From NCBI GenBank assembly GCA_018398575.1, contig JAGTXZ010000011.1, forward strand, positions 558,001-622,000: 64,000 bases of DNA, read 5' to 3'. Of this stretch, positions 9,520-22,854 are shown piece by piece. Each line of letters starts with the position of its first letter. Positions within the stretch are counted from its first letter, which is position 1. Position numbers and translations under genes: made by a program. Source of the DNA: Ampelomyces quisqualis. Taxonomy: Eukaryota > Ascomycota > Dothideomycetes > Pleosporales > Phaeosphaeriaceae. Below the pieces are notes generated by a model, which was not told the DNA's origin, did not search any database, and worked only from the letters and a program-made list of their open reading frames with translations.

Positions 9520-12500
9520 TACAGCACTACGAGTCAACGACCGACACGACCGAGCATTCATACGCATTCATGTTCTTTCATACACTGCATCGTCTGGCGT
9601 TGAATAGTCGAGTGGATCGGAACCAAAAGGCGGCATTTGTCCTAAGGTCATATCAAAGGCGTTTACTTCTCAATGCGCAATGCGCCGACTGGTGCTTTAG
9701 TAGCGCTCTTTCTTGTCCGCGCTTATATGCGGTATCGTAAAACAAAATAATATATCTATCATCATACTCACAGCGATTTTTTTTCAATTCTGTTCTGCTG
9801 TTTGGCGGCATTCATACTCACTGCACACCTAGTTCGACGTCGCAATGGCGGTCTTGCCGCTCCCGTATAGCCCTTACAAATCAGAGCAACTGCGTGATTC
9901 ACATCACATTACACTCCGGATATCCGTACGGGCCATCGAATCCCGAGCCCTTGCATTTTCATGATGTTCAATCCTTTCATCCGACACGGCGCCGTGCTGA
10001 ACATGCAAATTTAGACATATATCACACCAGTCAGGCACTCTTTCGTAATGGAAGCATGAAGCGAACGATGCGCTGCTTCTTTCACGTCGTTCTCAAGAAG
10101 CTTGCGCGCATGTCATGAGCAGGAGCGCTCATGGCATTGATGGAATATAGCACATTGGGGCGCATGTCCAGCAGGCGATGGGCTTGGTTCACGCACGTCA
10201 ACAACTGGGTTCTCGTGCTTGCCGCATGCATCTCCCGGCTCTAGGCGCGGAGCTCTCGCTTCGTTCAGATTGCGCAAGCGATGCGAGAAATGTTGGGTCC
10301 ATGGTTGCTCGCGGGCGCCCCTTTATCGAGCCTCAAGTCGACTCGTTAGACATTGCCCGAGCGTGATCAGATGGCAAAGTAGAAGTATGACGACCGAAAC
10401 GCGAATCGGTGATGGTGAATTAGCACACGGCGTCGCGACAACGTGTGGTGTTAGGACATGGCGGCCTAGGTTCTGGATCGAAGCACGTTTTGGCTATGCT
10501 TCGATAGCGGGGCAATGACGGTTGACCCCGACGGACATGCTCCCTGCCTGCGGTGTCACCACCGTCTCCAGCAAAAAAGACATCCCGCGCCAATGCATTG
10601 CTAGCGAGCGGCTCGTATCATGGTTAGAGCACGAGACCGTACGACTGCGGATGCATGAACAAGCGGTGAGTTGCCACAGTGCAGTCGTGACAGGACAGCT
10701 GTAGATATTTCAGCCTCCTGCCGTCGCCGGGAACTGTCGCCTCGGTGCATTCATTCGACCGAATGGCAGCCGTCGTCGCCTGACGTGTTCGCCAGCTCCA
10801 ATAACGAGTCATGGCACATGCAATGTCAGCTGAATCGCCAAATCACAATCCTTCGAATCGTTTGCTATGCACACATCCCCAGAAACCCCCAAGCCCAACC
10901 ATCCCAACCTATCGCGCAAAAGCTTGCTCCCCATCTCACACAAAGCTTGCCTCTTTGCCTCGGGTCGCTTTCCCGAGTTATCGCATCGTTTCTCTTCGCC
11001 CACACACATCCCGCATTGCTTACTACCGCTCAGTCCCAACCAACCCCCCCCCCCCCTTTTTACCCGCCAACTAGCTTGCTTACTTGCTTACTTCCCACAT
11101 GCGCACGAGCACAATCGCCCCATGTGGAAACTGTCACGCCACATAACATTCAGCCCGCTGCTTGTCATGCGCATGCGTGGAGAAACAAGGTTTGCTAAGA
11201 CGGCTTAGAGGCTTCGAGGCGAGTGCTTGTGAGCGGGTAGTGTGTGTGGGGGGGGATGTCGACGTGACTAATTGTCGTGGGTGATGTGTGCGGGCGGGAT
11301 GGAATGGGACGTGTCGATCGCGGTGGTAGCGATGGGATCATGGGGAAATTTTGGCGAATGCGGCAATTGGGGAGGGTTATGGGGGGACGAAATATGTATT
11401 TGATAGGTATACGTGTGGTTTTTTGAAAGGTGGAGGGGATGCTGAACATGTTTGTTTGTTTGGCAGGACGAGTGATGGAAGTGGAGGGTATGAATTTCTC
11501 GCTATTCGTTCCATCTACTCCAAGTTTTGCTCTTCTTGCTCACAACAAAAGAATGTGATTGTCTTCTTGGTTCAAAAGGGGTCTCGGGCAGTGATGTCTT
11601 GTACCCTTCTTCCCGGTATTTCGATTGAGAGCACGCAACGTCGCACGTTGAAAACACGCTGCAGACTTGAGTATGTATTTTCGCGAAAACGACATTCCTT
11701 CACTTGCATAAACAAACTATTCTCGGTCTTCCTCTTCTTCCGAAAAGGACCAAGAACCGCACACCGGCGTTTGTTCTTCGCATTTCCAAAGAACTAGATC
11801 TCCTCACTTATGTGCGCTTTCCAAGTTGAGATGAATTTGAAAGAGAACATGGATCAACTAACAGCGAGTTGTAGCGGAAACACAACGAGAGTCAAGCGCG
11901 TAGGCTGGTCTTCACTTCTGGGCGTCCTAGACGTGTTTTTGAAAGAACTGGATGCAAGTCTTTGTGTTTTGTTCTTCTTGGGGCTCCCAAAGCAGATCCC
12001 AAGGAAACCAATGTTTCAATAACCGCTTGAGACGTGAACATTCGCGCCGTCTGGTCTCGGGCCTGTTATTCTTTGACATTCATGATTAAACCAGTCGTAT
12101 ATTCCAAATGCTTGGCTAGATTCCAACATGCATTTGCTTTGTGATATCTTTAGTGTAATACAGAAACTTTCAAGATGCCCTCTTCCATCTCCTTTTGATT
12201 CTTCTCGAACATTTCAATCCCCCTTTCTCTTTCACATGCTTCACAAAAACAAGTCATGATTTCGTTACCTCGTTCCTGAAATCGGAACTCGATCGCTACA
12301 TGTGTCAACCAAAGCACCATCATTGTAGCATCTGTTTGTGAACAGACCAAAAAGGGTTTTCTGTATCTTCTCTGCGATGAAAAAAAAACTCGGGCTCGAG
12401 GGCTTGGAGTCCCCATGCCAAATATTTCCCGAATTCCTTGATATGCCAAGGGTGGAGATATGTTCGAAGATGATAATCTCTCTCTAGAAGGGTTCAGAAA

Positions 12501-14180
12501 ACAGGATTCATAGACTCTACGTTGCTCGTTACGCTAGCGTACAAAGGCCTGGACACATTGTGTTTTCTTCTTCTTGTGCTCAGATTGGTGCTGGGCGCAT
12601 AATCCTAATTCCTGTGATAGAAAGTACATGCCCAAGGTCTTTCTGTTTCTTTCGAAAAATCTTTTAAGTGTGTAGGTGTAAGGAAAATGATTTCTCGGCC
12701 TCAAACGGGTTTGTGCTGGCAGCATTTTAGCTGTGTGATCGACAATCAAGATAAGAAAATACAAGTCTGTTAGCGTTACGTGTGAAGTTCTATAACTGTC
12801 TAAGTAATTGAGTTCTTTTGAGTGGAGTACAAAGGCATGCTTGTGTTTGCAGCCGAAAAGAACAGGGGCGTGTGATAACGGCTTGACTTGGGGTATATAA
12901 ATTGCGCTTCTTGCCTTCCTTTCTTCTATCATCACAAGTATCTATTCCTCTCTAAGCTTTTCAAAACCAAAGAGCTATCATTCCATGTCTCTACTTGAGA
13001 GAGATTTCCAAAATTAAGCTTCCGTCAACCGCATGGGTTTGCTCTCCTGCCTCTTGTCCTTACAACTTTGCAGTTGAGGTTAAAACTTTGTTTAAAGAGC
13101 GGCATGTTCTGCTCTCGTCTTTCTCTCGTCTAAAAAATCCCACGTCAAAAACAACCAAATAATTCTTCGGAACATTGTCCGCAACGCCCGTGGCCGCTTC
13201 CCCAAGCTCAAATAAGAAATTTTTCAAACAGCAACGTCTAGAGAGGAAACATTGTAGTGTATTAGATCTGTGTAAGAACAGGTCTTTATACACAGGAGGA
13301 AAATAGTAAAGGAGCCAGCCTACATGCAGGCTATGATAGCATGCACTAGCCTTTCCTTAGCAGATACAAGCCAATAGGGCAAGCCTTATAGCCAATAATA
13401 TTAATAGTACCTACCTTCCTCTGTCGTTTATTCAAATGGTAAAGACTATTCAGGCTATGTGTTGTCGGGAAGAATTTTTGCTCATGACACTACAAGTTCA
13501 GATTATGGCCAATTCTCTCTATGTCGCCGGGATACTAGTTTGAGAAACTTGGGCCCGATCTTTATGTTTTGTTCTATCTTTCCACGATTACGAGGGTGTC
13601 TATACTTCTGACCTTTTACATCTTCTTGGCTTTGAAGTTCTCTAGTACATCCAAGTTTTGACTAGTCTTCGTAAATTGTGAATACAGGACTTGATGTTCG
13701 ATTTATTCATAAGCAATTCTCGCAGAAAAAGAATAAGCAAGCTTGTAAGGTTTATTGTTAGTCAACACTCGTGCCTGCCCAGGATTCTATCGATTCTAAA
13801 TTCCTGAGACAAAATGTAGATTCTGCTTTTCTCTACATTTGATATTACTAGAATCTTTCGATTCCACTTGCTAGCACACGTGTCCAGAATAAGGACGCTA
13901 AAGTTTATAAATCTAAAAAATCGGTTAAAACTATTGCGCAAACCACATACAAGCTAAGAAAGACCTGAAATTTTCTCCTTTGTTGCTAGGAACTACAATT
14001 TTCAGCACATATAAGCTATTCGTGTTTGCAATTGCTGTTTATAGACTTCTAAAACAGATAGGAAGTTCCTCTGCATTGCCAAATCTTCACGTAGACTCTT
14101 CCAAGATGCCTTGGTAGATAAATTCATAAGTGTTCTACTTCTCTTCCTACCCCAAAACGCGCAACATAGAGACGCATGTC
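9520..14180. other. 4.6 kb without a recognisable gene
   Basis: The DNA is GC-balanced to about 11.2 kb, then moderately AT-rich, but it is not RIPed (CpA and TpG persist). Open frames reach at most 175 codons, overlap on both strands, and show no domain, signal peptide or codon pattern. A 13-C tract followed by five Ts (11,044-11,061) and a G9 run near 11,250 stand out. The part from about 11.4 to 14.1 kb has a uniform A/T-rich, CT-rich texture unlike either the genes or the RIPed block. It could be an old non-RIPed repeat or a long untranslated region. The RIP-like composition starts at about 14,180. Confidence 0.5.
11044..11061. repeat. C13T5 homopolymer tract
   Basis: Thirteen consecutive C followed by five T on the plus strand within a CT-rich stretch. 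It is a simple-sequence tract and a likely place for assembly or sequencing length errors. Confidence 0.8.
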
Positions 14181-14749
14181 TGGATGCAAACCCTATAGGC
14201 TTAAAAGGGAAAGCAATAGCCTAGTTATATATTTCTTGTTACTACTAAAATAGCCTAAGATTATCTCTTTTATCTCAAAACGTCTGCGTCTAATCTTTAA
14301 TTACCTTGTATGTATAATTAGCTCTTTCTGCAAGAATGCAATACCCCCTTGCTACCTTATATTTTATCTGTTACAGAAGATCTCTAACTAGGGCTTATTA
14401 GGCTTAGCAATAGTTTAATTTTAATAATAACACGTCTAACTATGTTCTAACGCAGCCTGTATACTTTTAGTGTCTAGTTTAAAGTTATACCAAATCCTAT
14501 AATCTATTGCTAAGTATACAAGTTTTCTTTTGAATATTAAAAGCTAACCTATTAGTTCTCTAGCTACCTTAGGCTTTTTAGGCTTAGCCAATTGCACATT
14601 ATTAATTGCTATAATAAGCCTGTAGTAATTTACACTTAATAATTGCACTAAACACTAACTTTTGTAAAAATTAGAATCTTTAATTTCTAGCCTAATCTAC
14701 ATATTATTCTTATTGCAGCATCTAGCTAAAGCTACCTTAGCCCTCTAAC

Positions 14750-15724
14750 TGCCTGCGCAAGCGTTACAGCAGTTAGAAATAGCAAATGTAACTTCTAAAG
14801 GGAGCACCTATAGTAACCTCTAACTAGCTTAAATATAACTAGATAACCTAGAATCTCTAGGACACTAAAACCTACGCACTTTAAAGAGACAGCAGCGCCT
14901 ACCTAACTAGGCCCTAATTTTTCTTAATATTAGTAGAGGTATACCTATTAACTTAGTTGCAGTAGCTGTTACTTAACAGATCTAGGCTGCTTAGAAAGCT
15001 GCTAGAACCTAACATAACATAATTAGGGACATTGCAGCTGCAGTAGACAGCTACCTTTAATAATATAAAGGCCTAGCAAAAGCCTCTGTAGTAGTCTAAC
15101 TACAAAAAAGAGTTATCTAGGCCCTTAATACGTTACTTAAGCTCTTCTTTGCAAGCTTAACACCTCTAGTAAGTAACACAGAATCCTTCTAGCGTAGTTA
15201 GGTAAATGTAGCAAAGACTCTAAAAGAACTCCTAAAGAACCTTAGAGGCAAAGCTAGACTAACTCTAGTAGTTTCTACCTAAAAGGGCTTAACACTACTA
15301 AACAATTAGCGCACTAACAGTATAAGCACTATTATAGACAACTATATTCTAGTTTTAGTCTAGCTAGAGTACTAGCTAGGCTAAGCCTCTCTTTTTGTAA
15401 TCTAACAGGCTATCTGTTCTACTATTTAGCTTACTATTAATAACATTTTAAAGGCAATGCTAATAAAGACAGGCTAGGCAATTACTTTAGCTAATAATAG
15501 AATTAAGACACTACTTATAGGCTAGGAGAACTACAAGCTTATAATATAGGCTATTAATAGAGACAGCGCAAGACTCTCTTAGAAATAGATTAACTACGCT
15601 ATTCCTAGCATTACTAGCTTATACTACACTATTATAGGAAAGCTTATTCTAACTACGCTAGAACTAATAGAACAAGAGGTGTTCTCTTAGACTAAAAAGT
15701 ACTCTATAAGCTACAGGCTGTTCT
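14750..15724 (+). pseudogene. LINE ORF1, 5' portion (RIP-degraded)
   Basis: A plus-strand frame consistent with an ORF1 (gag-like) protein is recoverable if TAA/TAG stops are read through. It runs into the gypsy insertion at 15,725 and resumes after it. The exact start codon cannot be placed. Assignment rests mainly on its position directly upstream of the endonuclease-RT region and on its continuity across the insertion. Confidence 0.5.
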
Positions 15725-16023
15725 TGTAACAACGCAGGTAGGTACAGCTATTAAGACTAAATTAGATACGTATTAGAGGCATATAGAAGTGCGTGTTATA
15801 TTAGAGATTCTAGATTAGCTATACACCTATAGGTCTTGTACAAAAGGACAAGAGAAACTTGTCCTCTATCTATACTATAGGCTTATATTTATAGTAGGCG
15901 TAGTAGCTGAGTTAGAGCGCTATTAGAGTACTTTTAGTCCTAATGTGCTAGCTTTCTACATAATCTGTTACTAAGCCTTTATAAGGTATTAGATGTAACA
16001 TATATTTGTATGTGCTTGTTATA
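15725..16023 (-). repeat. Family 1 copy 1, 3' LTR
   Basis: 299-bp LTR. Its final CA is mutated to TA by RIP, and the 5-bp duplication GTTCT lies immediately outside it. It is the 3' LTR because pol reads leftwards. Confidence 0.95.
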
Positions 16024-16348
16024 TTACTTCTCTTCTTAAAATTAATAGTTTCTATTAATTAGGTCTATATTAGTGTTATTTTAGGTACTTTTCTAAATTG
16101 TTATAAACTCTTATTTACCTTAAGTTTATTTTAGAATAATATAATATAGCTGTTTATTGTTGTTTTAATTAGCGCGTTAGCGCGTTTAATATTCCTAACT
16201 TTACTTTAAGCTTTTTAAGTATATATACAAGGCTAGCCCTCTAGTATACTACTTTTCTATACTCTCCTCCTATACGTTTATATACCTGCAGCTATCTAAC
16301 TACTCTTCTAATTTAATTGTTAGCTAATTGTTTCTGTAGATACACATA

Positions 16349-17086
16349 ATGCCTATTCTTATCTCTTTTAAGGCTTATTTTCTAGCCTATTAGGTTGTTT
16401 ACTTACAGGCTATAAGGGCTTTTACCTGCAGCTATTTTAATATTAAGTTTAGATTTTATTTAGACGTGTCTAAGAAGTGTGTATACTGTACGCTCTTAAA
16501 TAAGAAGTGTTGCTTAGTTCTTCTATATACAGGCTAGAAGTATAATAGCCTTTCTAAGGCTCTTAACTATAGGTTTACTACCTTAGGTAGAGACAAGTCT
16601 AACAAGGTAGTGTTAGAGCAAGAGGCTGCTGTTAAGAAGGCAGCGTTTTAGTTAGCTACTGTTGTACAAGTAGGCACTATACAAGTAGCTAATATAAATA
16701 ACGCTAACTTATTAGTTAGCGCTTATTACTAGAGGGAGGAGCTGGCTAGAGAGGTTAGGGCAATAGCTAAGAAGGTTAGGTCGCTTAGAAGAAGTATAGC
16801 TAGGTTAACTAGTGTAGTTACTTAGCTAGTAAATGTTATAATAGTATTAAGAGCTAATTAGTTAGCAGAGCAAAAGGAGGCGTAGGTAGTAATATTTTAG
16901 GTAGTAGCAGAGCAAGAGGCAGCAGCGCAAAAGGCTAGTACTTATAGTAAGTAGAGCTAGAATAGAAGATAACTAGGTAGTACGTTAGTGTCTGTACCTA
17001 GAGATTTAGACAGTTAAGAACATCCTACTAGTAGCAGTAATAGTCTGCTGTTAGATCTAATAGAAGAGTAAGACTCCTATTGTTAA
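16349..17086 (+). pseudogene. Family 1 antisense ORF (copy 1), Cys-motif plus coiled coil
   Basis: A frame of 245 codons plus stop on the strand opposite gag-pol, tail-to-tail with the end of pol. If TAA/TAG are read as former Gln or Trp codons the frame is unbroken from ATG 16,349 to TAA 17,084. The N-terminal part has a Cys cluster (KKCVYCTLLNKKCC). The middle is charged and probably a coiled coil (REELAREVRAIAKKVRSLRR). The C-terminal third is Gln/Ala/Ser-rich. Copy 2 keeps the same frame with a net 33-nt (11-codon) difference, which argues that it was translated. Function is unknown. Confidence 0.6.
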
Positions 17087-17149
17087 TAGCTGTTACTTAC
17101 TAGTATAGTAGTTATAATATTAAGTTTAATTTCCCTAATATAATTGTCT

Positions 17150-20100
17150 TATAATGCTGTAAGATCTTTAACTTCTTTTTCTTATACTATAATCTACTTA
17201 GCTAGCGCTTATAAGAGTTCTAGCTATTTTAGATAGCGTTTATAGAACGCTTGTAACATATATAAAGCGCCTATAAAGTTAAAGGCATTATACTAGGTAA
17301 AGTTAGGATTATAGCCTACCTATTTTACATAATACTTTAGGATAGAGTAGTATAGCTTACTAGCTAAGATCTCTTTAACTTCTTATTCTTTAACGCCTTA
17401 AATTAGAATGCTAGATAGGTTTAGGCTTAGCTAACTAAGCAGAGAGTTATTAGAGTTCTTGCAGAAGACGTCTAGAGCAAACACGTTATAGATCTTAGAA
17501 CCTTTAGGTAGCTTTAGTTAAAATAAATAGCTAACTTGTTTTAGAACTTTAAAGAGGCCTTCTTACAATTTAGCAAGTTTGCAACTTAGGCAAGTAATAG
17601 ATAGGTTTTAGGTTAAGAGGTAAACCTTGTTACCTACTGCCTAATTAACAAGTTAATAATATTTATTTACCTTAGCAGCTATTTGTTACTGCGCCTTTTC
17701 TATATTGTCTTTAGCTGTGCGCTAGGCTACATGCATGTAAGTAGCTAAGCTTAAGGCATCTTTAACGTTTATATCTTTGTGTTTTAAAAAGAATAGTGCC
17801 TAATCCTAGCTCTATTATAGTTTAGATCTAAACAAGAGCTAGTATAGCGCTATACTAATTGCGGAGTGTAGCAGCGTAGCTTAGGCTTAATTAATTATTA
17901 GTAAGAGGTTACTCTAGTTATCCTAGTAATAGGATACAAAAGGCCTTAATTATTAATTAATATACTTGTTTATAATCTTAGTTTGTTTATTAGTTTCTTT
18001 ATAGTAGGCTGTAAAAAGCTTAAGTTGTACGCCTAGGATCTTATAGAACTTAGACTAGAATTAGGACACAAACTAGGGTCTGCAGTTAGATACTATACTT
18101 TTAGGCGTGTAGCTAAATTAGTATACCTATTAGATAAACAAGTAAGCTATTTCTTAAGCGTTAATTGTTTTGTAGCAAGGAATAGAAACAGCTTGCTTAG
18201 ATAGGCAATTAATAACAACTATAATTTAATTATAGCTATAACAATCTATTAGAAATGTCTTAAAATCTATACACAAATGCTGCATAGGCCTATTAGGAAT
18301 TAGTAACAGATAGAAGAAACCTTAGGATTAGAGCTGTCTTAAATAGGATCTTTAACAGGTAACGCAGTTTTGTACATAGCGTTTACATATAGCCTTTATG
18401 CCTTTCTAGTAGTATTACTAAGCTAAGAGCTAATACGTCTTTATAGCGCTTAGGTAAGTAGTAGATACCTAATTGTAAGCCTCTCTAATTAGTTAGGTGT
18501 ACAAGGGGAAATCTCTAGGTACATAAAGGTGTAAGTAATAAAGTAGTAGTTTTTCTTAAACATAATATAGCTGTAGTAGCTTAAGACGCTCTTTCTTAAA
18601 AGAGTAGTAATTCTCTGCTAGTAGAGCTTTAATTAGTTTTAACAAGTTAAGATTTAGAGGAGCACTAATAGATTAGACTAAAATAGCTAAAATATTAACT
18701 TCTAGCTAGTTATAAACGTAGTTCTAAGCTAGTTTAGAGTTAACTAGAGGGTTTAGGCGTTTAGGTCCTAGAAGTACACAGAATCTGTTGTCTTGTTAGG
18801 CAGCCTTAACTTTGCTAACGTTCTGTTCCCTTTAGCTTAGGATATTAGCTTACTTGTTAAGCTTACTAGGCGTGTACTTAATGCAGAAATTAAAAGGGGT
18901 AATAATCTCTGCCTATTGTGCTTAACGTGTATTAAGAACCTTAGTAGTTATAAAGTATTCTAAGAAGCAGTAATCTAAATATACTTAGATTTAACTCTAT
19001 ATAGAGGTAAGTTTAGCTCTCTACTTTTTAAACGCTTTTAGAATAGTAAAAAGTTCTTTGTTATATATTTCCTAATTAAGCTTAGCCCTAGATAGAGCGT
19101 AACTATAGAAGGCTATAGAATACTACTTGTTGTTAGGGTACTTCTAAAAGAGTACTCCTGCTATTACTCTATCTAACGCGTTAGTTTCTAACTTTGTGTT
19201 ATACTTAGGATAGAAATAAGATAGTGTAGGAATAGCTAGGAGTAAGGCTTTAATCTAATCAAAAGCCTATTAGTAGTCTGTAGTCTATTTAAATAGTGTA
19301 GCAGGACTTTAAAGCTTTATAATTAGTTTGGCTATACAAGAGAAATTCTTAATAAATTGTTAATAGAAACTAGCAAAACTGAGAAATAACTTAACGCTAG
19401 TAACTGTAATAGGTTTAGCCTAGTTTTAGAGTACTTCTACCTTGTTAGAGTTAACTTTAGTGCCCTAGTTTGTTAAAATATAACCTAGATACTTTATGCA
19501 GGTTACATAAAATTTACTTTTCTAAATGTCTACTTAGAGTCCTGCAGTACGTAGGCGCTCTAGAACCTTTTAGACGTGTTTCTAATGTAAGTTTATATCC
19601 TTAGAGTAGATTAGAATGTTATTAAGATACGTAATGTAGAAATTGTTAAGATAATTAATTAGTTTATTATTTATGTAGCATTAATACGTAGCTAGCCTAT
19701 TATACAAGCTAAAAGAGAGAACTTTACACTTATATGTACTATAATAGGTCTAAAAGGTAGTATACTCTTTAAAGTTAAGATCTATACAAATTTTGTTAAA
19801 GGCAGCTCTAATATTAAACTTAGTAAAGATCTTAGCTTTAGAGGGGCGTAACAGCAGCTTATTAATACAAGGAATTAGATAGACATTCTTGCGCGTAAGA
19901 GCGTTAAACTTCTAGTAGTCTATACAGATGCGTATATCTCTATTTAGTTTATGTACACAAAGGATAGGTAAAGTAAAAGGACTTTAGCTAGCCTTAATAA
20001 AACCCTTCTAAAGGTGTTTCTAGACGTAGGCCTTGGTAGCTTTAAGCTCCTCCTGGTTTTGCTTGTATAGGAGACTAAACGTATTTAGTAATAGTTCTTT

Positions 20101-22500
20101 AAGAACAATCTTGTAATTGTATAGATAATAGAAAGGCAATTGATTAGCTGCTAACTTACTAAATATATTCTAATACTAGAAGTAATAGGTAGGTAATCTC
20201 TTATCTAATTGGCTTTAATTGTCTGCGTTGTCCTTAGAGGTAAGGATCCTGTTAATCTTATAGAGGCTTGTTGTAAAGAACTTGTTCTAGGGCTTCTTTA
20301 TAATAAAGTAAAATATATTAGCAGAAATAAGAGCTATGTAGGTGCTTAGAGAGGGTTTAGACTCTAAGCAGTTTTGCTTAGTTAGGGTATAAGGAATCTC
20401 TAAGATTTTTTAGGCTAATAGGAGCTTTAAGCATCCTTTAATATAATAAATAGAAGAAGAGAAACAGTAAAGACTGTTTTGGATACAATAGTCTTCTTTT
20501 TTCTATAGAGCGTTGCGTTGTTGCACATTAAGATAGATAGTAGCTAGCACTATAGCTTAATATAGAATAGTAGAAATAGAAGGTAAAGAATTGTAAGAAT
20601 AGAGGTACTTAGATAGCTAAATAAACTGTAACTTATCTATGTCTAATTAAATCTTAAATTGTCTTAACTATTAGAGGCTAAGTATACAATCCTAAGACCT
20701 AAGATTAAGAATAAGAAATAGACAGTTTAAAATCTTTTAGCTATTAATATTTAAGTGTAGTTAAATATATTAAGTAACTGTAGAAGTAATCTAATCCTTA
20801 AAGCTGCGCACTTAAACCTAGAAGAGAAGCTTCTAGATAGGTTGCTGTAAGGCTTTAGAAACAGATAAAATAATTTGTAAATTTAAAAATAGGAAACTTT
20901 AAGCACTAGTGTTAACAAGAGTATTAAGGTGTAAGCTAAGGCCTTAGTTATAAAGAAGCGTAGGTATAAGGAAATAGAGACTGCAAAACAAATAAGAAAG
21001 GTTAAGGTAAAATAGATTATAACAGCTTAGGCCTAGAGAGAAGTATTCTTTTAGGCGCTTCTGTTTCTTATACAATATACCTCTTAGTTAGGTTGCTCTT
21101 AAGTATCTTTAAACTTATCTACTTTTACAGCTTTAATCTAACGCACACAAGGCTTTGTGCAGTTACTAGAGTAGTATCCTAGCTTACTATAATTATAATA
21201 ACTACTAGAGGTCTTTTGTTATTTTAGCTTAGAAGTCTTTGTAGGAAGACGCACTGTTATAGATTAATAGGCTGGCGCAGAATTTGTTAAAGCGCTAGTA
21301 GTAGTAGTCTAATTTAGCTCTAAATTCTGTTGTAAAGCTAACCTAATTAGTAACTTAGCAGCAGCTAGTGTTATACTTAGTATAGGGTTGTTCTTCTGCT
21401 CTATATTGTATATAGTAAGGTGTTCTACTATCTAATTAAAGAAGTTTTTCTATTAGTGCCTAAATCCTAAGTTAGGGGCTCGCAACCCTAGCGTAATCTT
21501 AGTCTATAAGTAGTAAAACTACTCTAAAGGTAGTACTTGTCCCTTAACTGCAGAACTTAGAAACCTAGCTTTAAATAAGGGGAACGTTTCCTTCTTTGTT
21601 ATCTGTAATTAATTAAACGCTACTTAGCTTTTAGCTACCTTATTACCTATAATAAAGTAAGACTTAAGTAGCTTAATTATTTGCTTAGTGTTCTAGAATT
21701 ACTCTTAATTAGTATCTAATAAATATTGTAGCTTAAGATAGCTCTTAGCTAATTCTGTAGTATAGCCCTATACTAAGGCTATGCGTTGTCTTTTAGTCTA
21801 ATAGTAATCTAAGTTAATCTTAAGTTAATCCTAGATAGAGGCCTGCTATTAGTAGAAGGTAGAATCTTTTCTATTACTAAGATTATCTATATTAGGCGTT
21901 TTCTTAGATTATTAAAGTTAGCAAAAGCCTTTATAGTAATGTAAGTACTTAGATATAGAGCTATTAGATAAATAGTAAGGTACAGAATTGTTCTAGAGTA
22001 ATTTGGTAGTAGGTAGGAGCTTGTCTAGTCCTACTAACAGAGTTAGTCCTTTCTTAAGGGAATTAATTTCTGCTAAAGCCTGTTTTAAATCTTGTTGTAA
22101 TTAATTAACTTCTATTTAGGCAGGAGTTAGATTTAGTGCAGCTCTAGGCTAAGAGAGTTTCTTAGTGTCTATCTTTTTTGCTTTAGCACTCTGTTGCTAG
22201 GTTGTTATAGTTAATACAGAGTTATCTTAGAGAAAGGCTCTTAAAGTTAGTTCTTTAGGGGGAGTTATTAGCGTTGCCTCTGATACTCCTAGGTTATTAA
22301 TAGTCTCTAAGTTTCTATTGTAGCGCTAACGTAACTTTTCTAAAGTAATCCTAACTGTTGTATTAATAGAAAGATCTAAACCTAAAGGCTTTAGCTGTTA
22401 GAAGATCTAAGGGATTCTAACTGTGTTTAATAGATTTAAGGTTGCAAACAGATCTAATTTGGATAGAGTTCTAGACGTTTTAACGCAATCTTTTTAAAAG
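17150..22500 (-). pseudogene. Family 1 gag-pol, copy 1 (RIP-degraded)
   Basis: Minus-strand polyprotein. The gag zinc knuckle at about 21.15-21.20 kb keeps its spacing, but key Cys positions now read Tyr. RT at about 19.5-20.1 kb contains the motifs SPFTLPILCVHK and RICIDY. The catalytic box reads YLNN near 19,617-19,630, from an ancestral YLDD-type box. The integrase C-terminal region and a chromodomain-like end (YYVKWVGYN-type) lie near 17.2-17.5 kb. Stops are nearly all TAA/TAG. A chromodomain and this domain order place it among the chromoviruses of Ty3/gypsy. Confidence 0.85.
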
Positions 22501-22555
22501 TAAATAGTAATATTATCTAAATGCTATTACTAGTAGAAGAAAGTTTCTCTTGTAA

Positions 22556-22854
22556 TGTAACAACGCAGGTAGGTACAGCTATTAGGACTAAATTAGATAC
22601 ATATTAGAGGCATATAGGAGTGCGTGTTGTATTAGAGATTCTAGATTAGCTATACACCTATAGGTCTTGTGCAGAAGGACAAGAGAAACTTGTCCTCTAT
22701 CTATGCTATAGGCTTATATTTATAGTGGGCGTAGTAGCTGAGTTAGAGCGCTGTTAGAGCGCTTTTAGTTCTAATCTGCTAGCTCTCTACATAATCTGTT
22801 ACTAAGCCTTTATAAGGTATTAGATGTAACATGTATTTGCATGTGCTTGTTACA
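22556..22854 (-). repeat. Family 1 copy 1, 5' LTR
   Basis: 299-bp LTR beginning TGTAACAACG and ending TTACA, followed by the second copy of the GTTCT duplication. The primer-binding region would be just left of 22,556. Confidence 0.95.

Larger units (their letters stand above)
15725..22854 (-). mobile_element. Ty3/gypsy family 1, copy 1 (complete, RIPed)
   Basis: 7,130 bp with two 299-bp LTRs (15,725-16,023 and 22,556-22,854) beginning TGTAACAACGCAGG and ending near TGTTACA. It is flanked by a perfect 5-bp duplication GTTCT (15,720-15,724 and 22,855-22,859). Gag-pol is on the minus strand, in the order zinc-knuckle gag, RT, integrase, chromodomain. An extra ORF of 245 codons lies on the opposite strand next to the 3' (left) LTR. 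It is inserted in ORF1 of the LINE. All frames are broken by RIP. Confidence 0.95.

Noticed and set aside
10671..11208. Overlapping plus-strand frames of 87-175 codons
   Set aside because: Pro/Ser/Thr-rich translations of a CT-rich tract in several frames at once, with no domain; typical of a fungal promoter or leader, not a gene.
12534..12935. 133-codon minus-strand frame
   Set aside because: No domain, no codon pattern and no splice neighbours; kept as part of the gene-less stretch.
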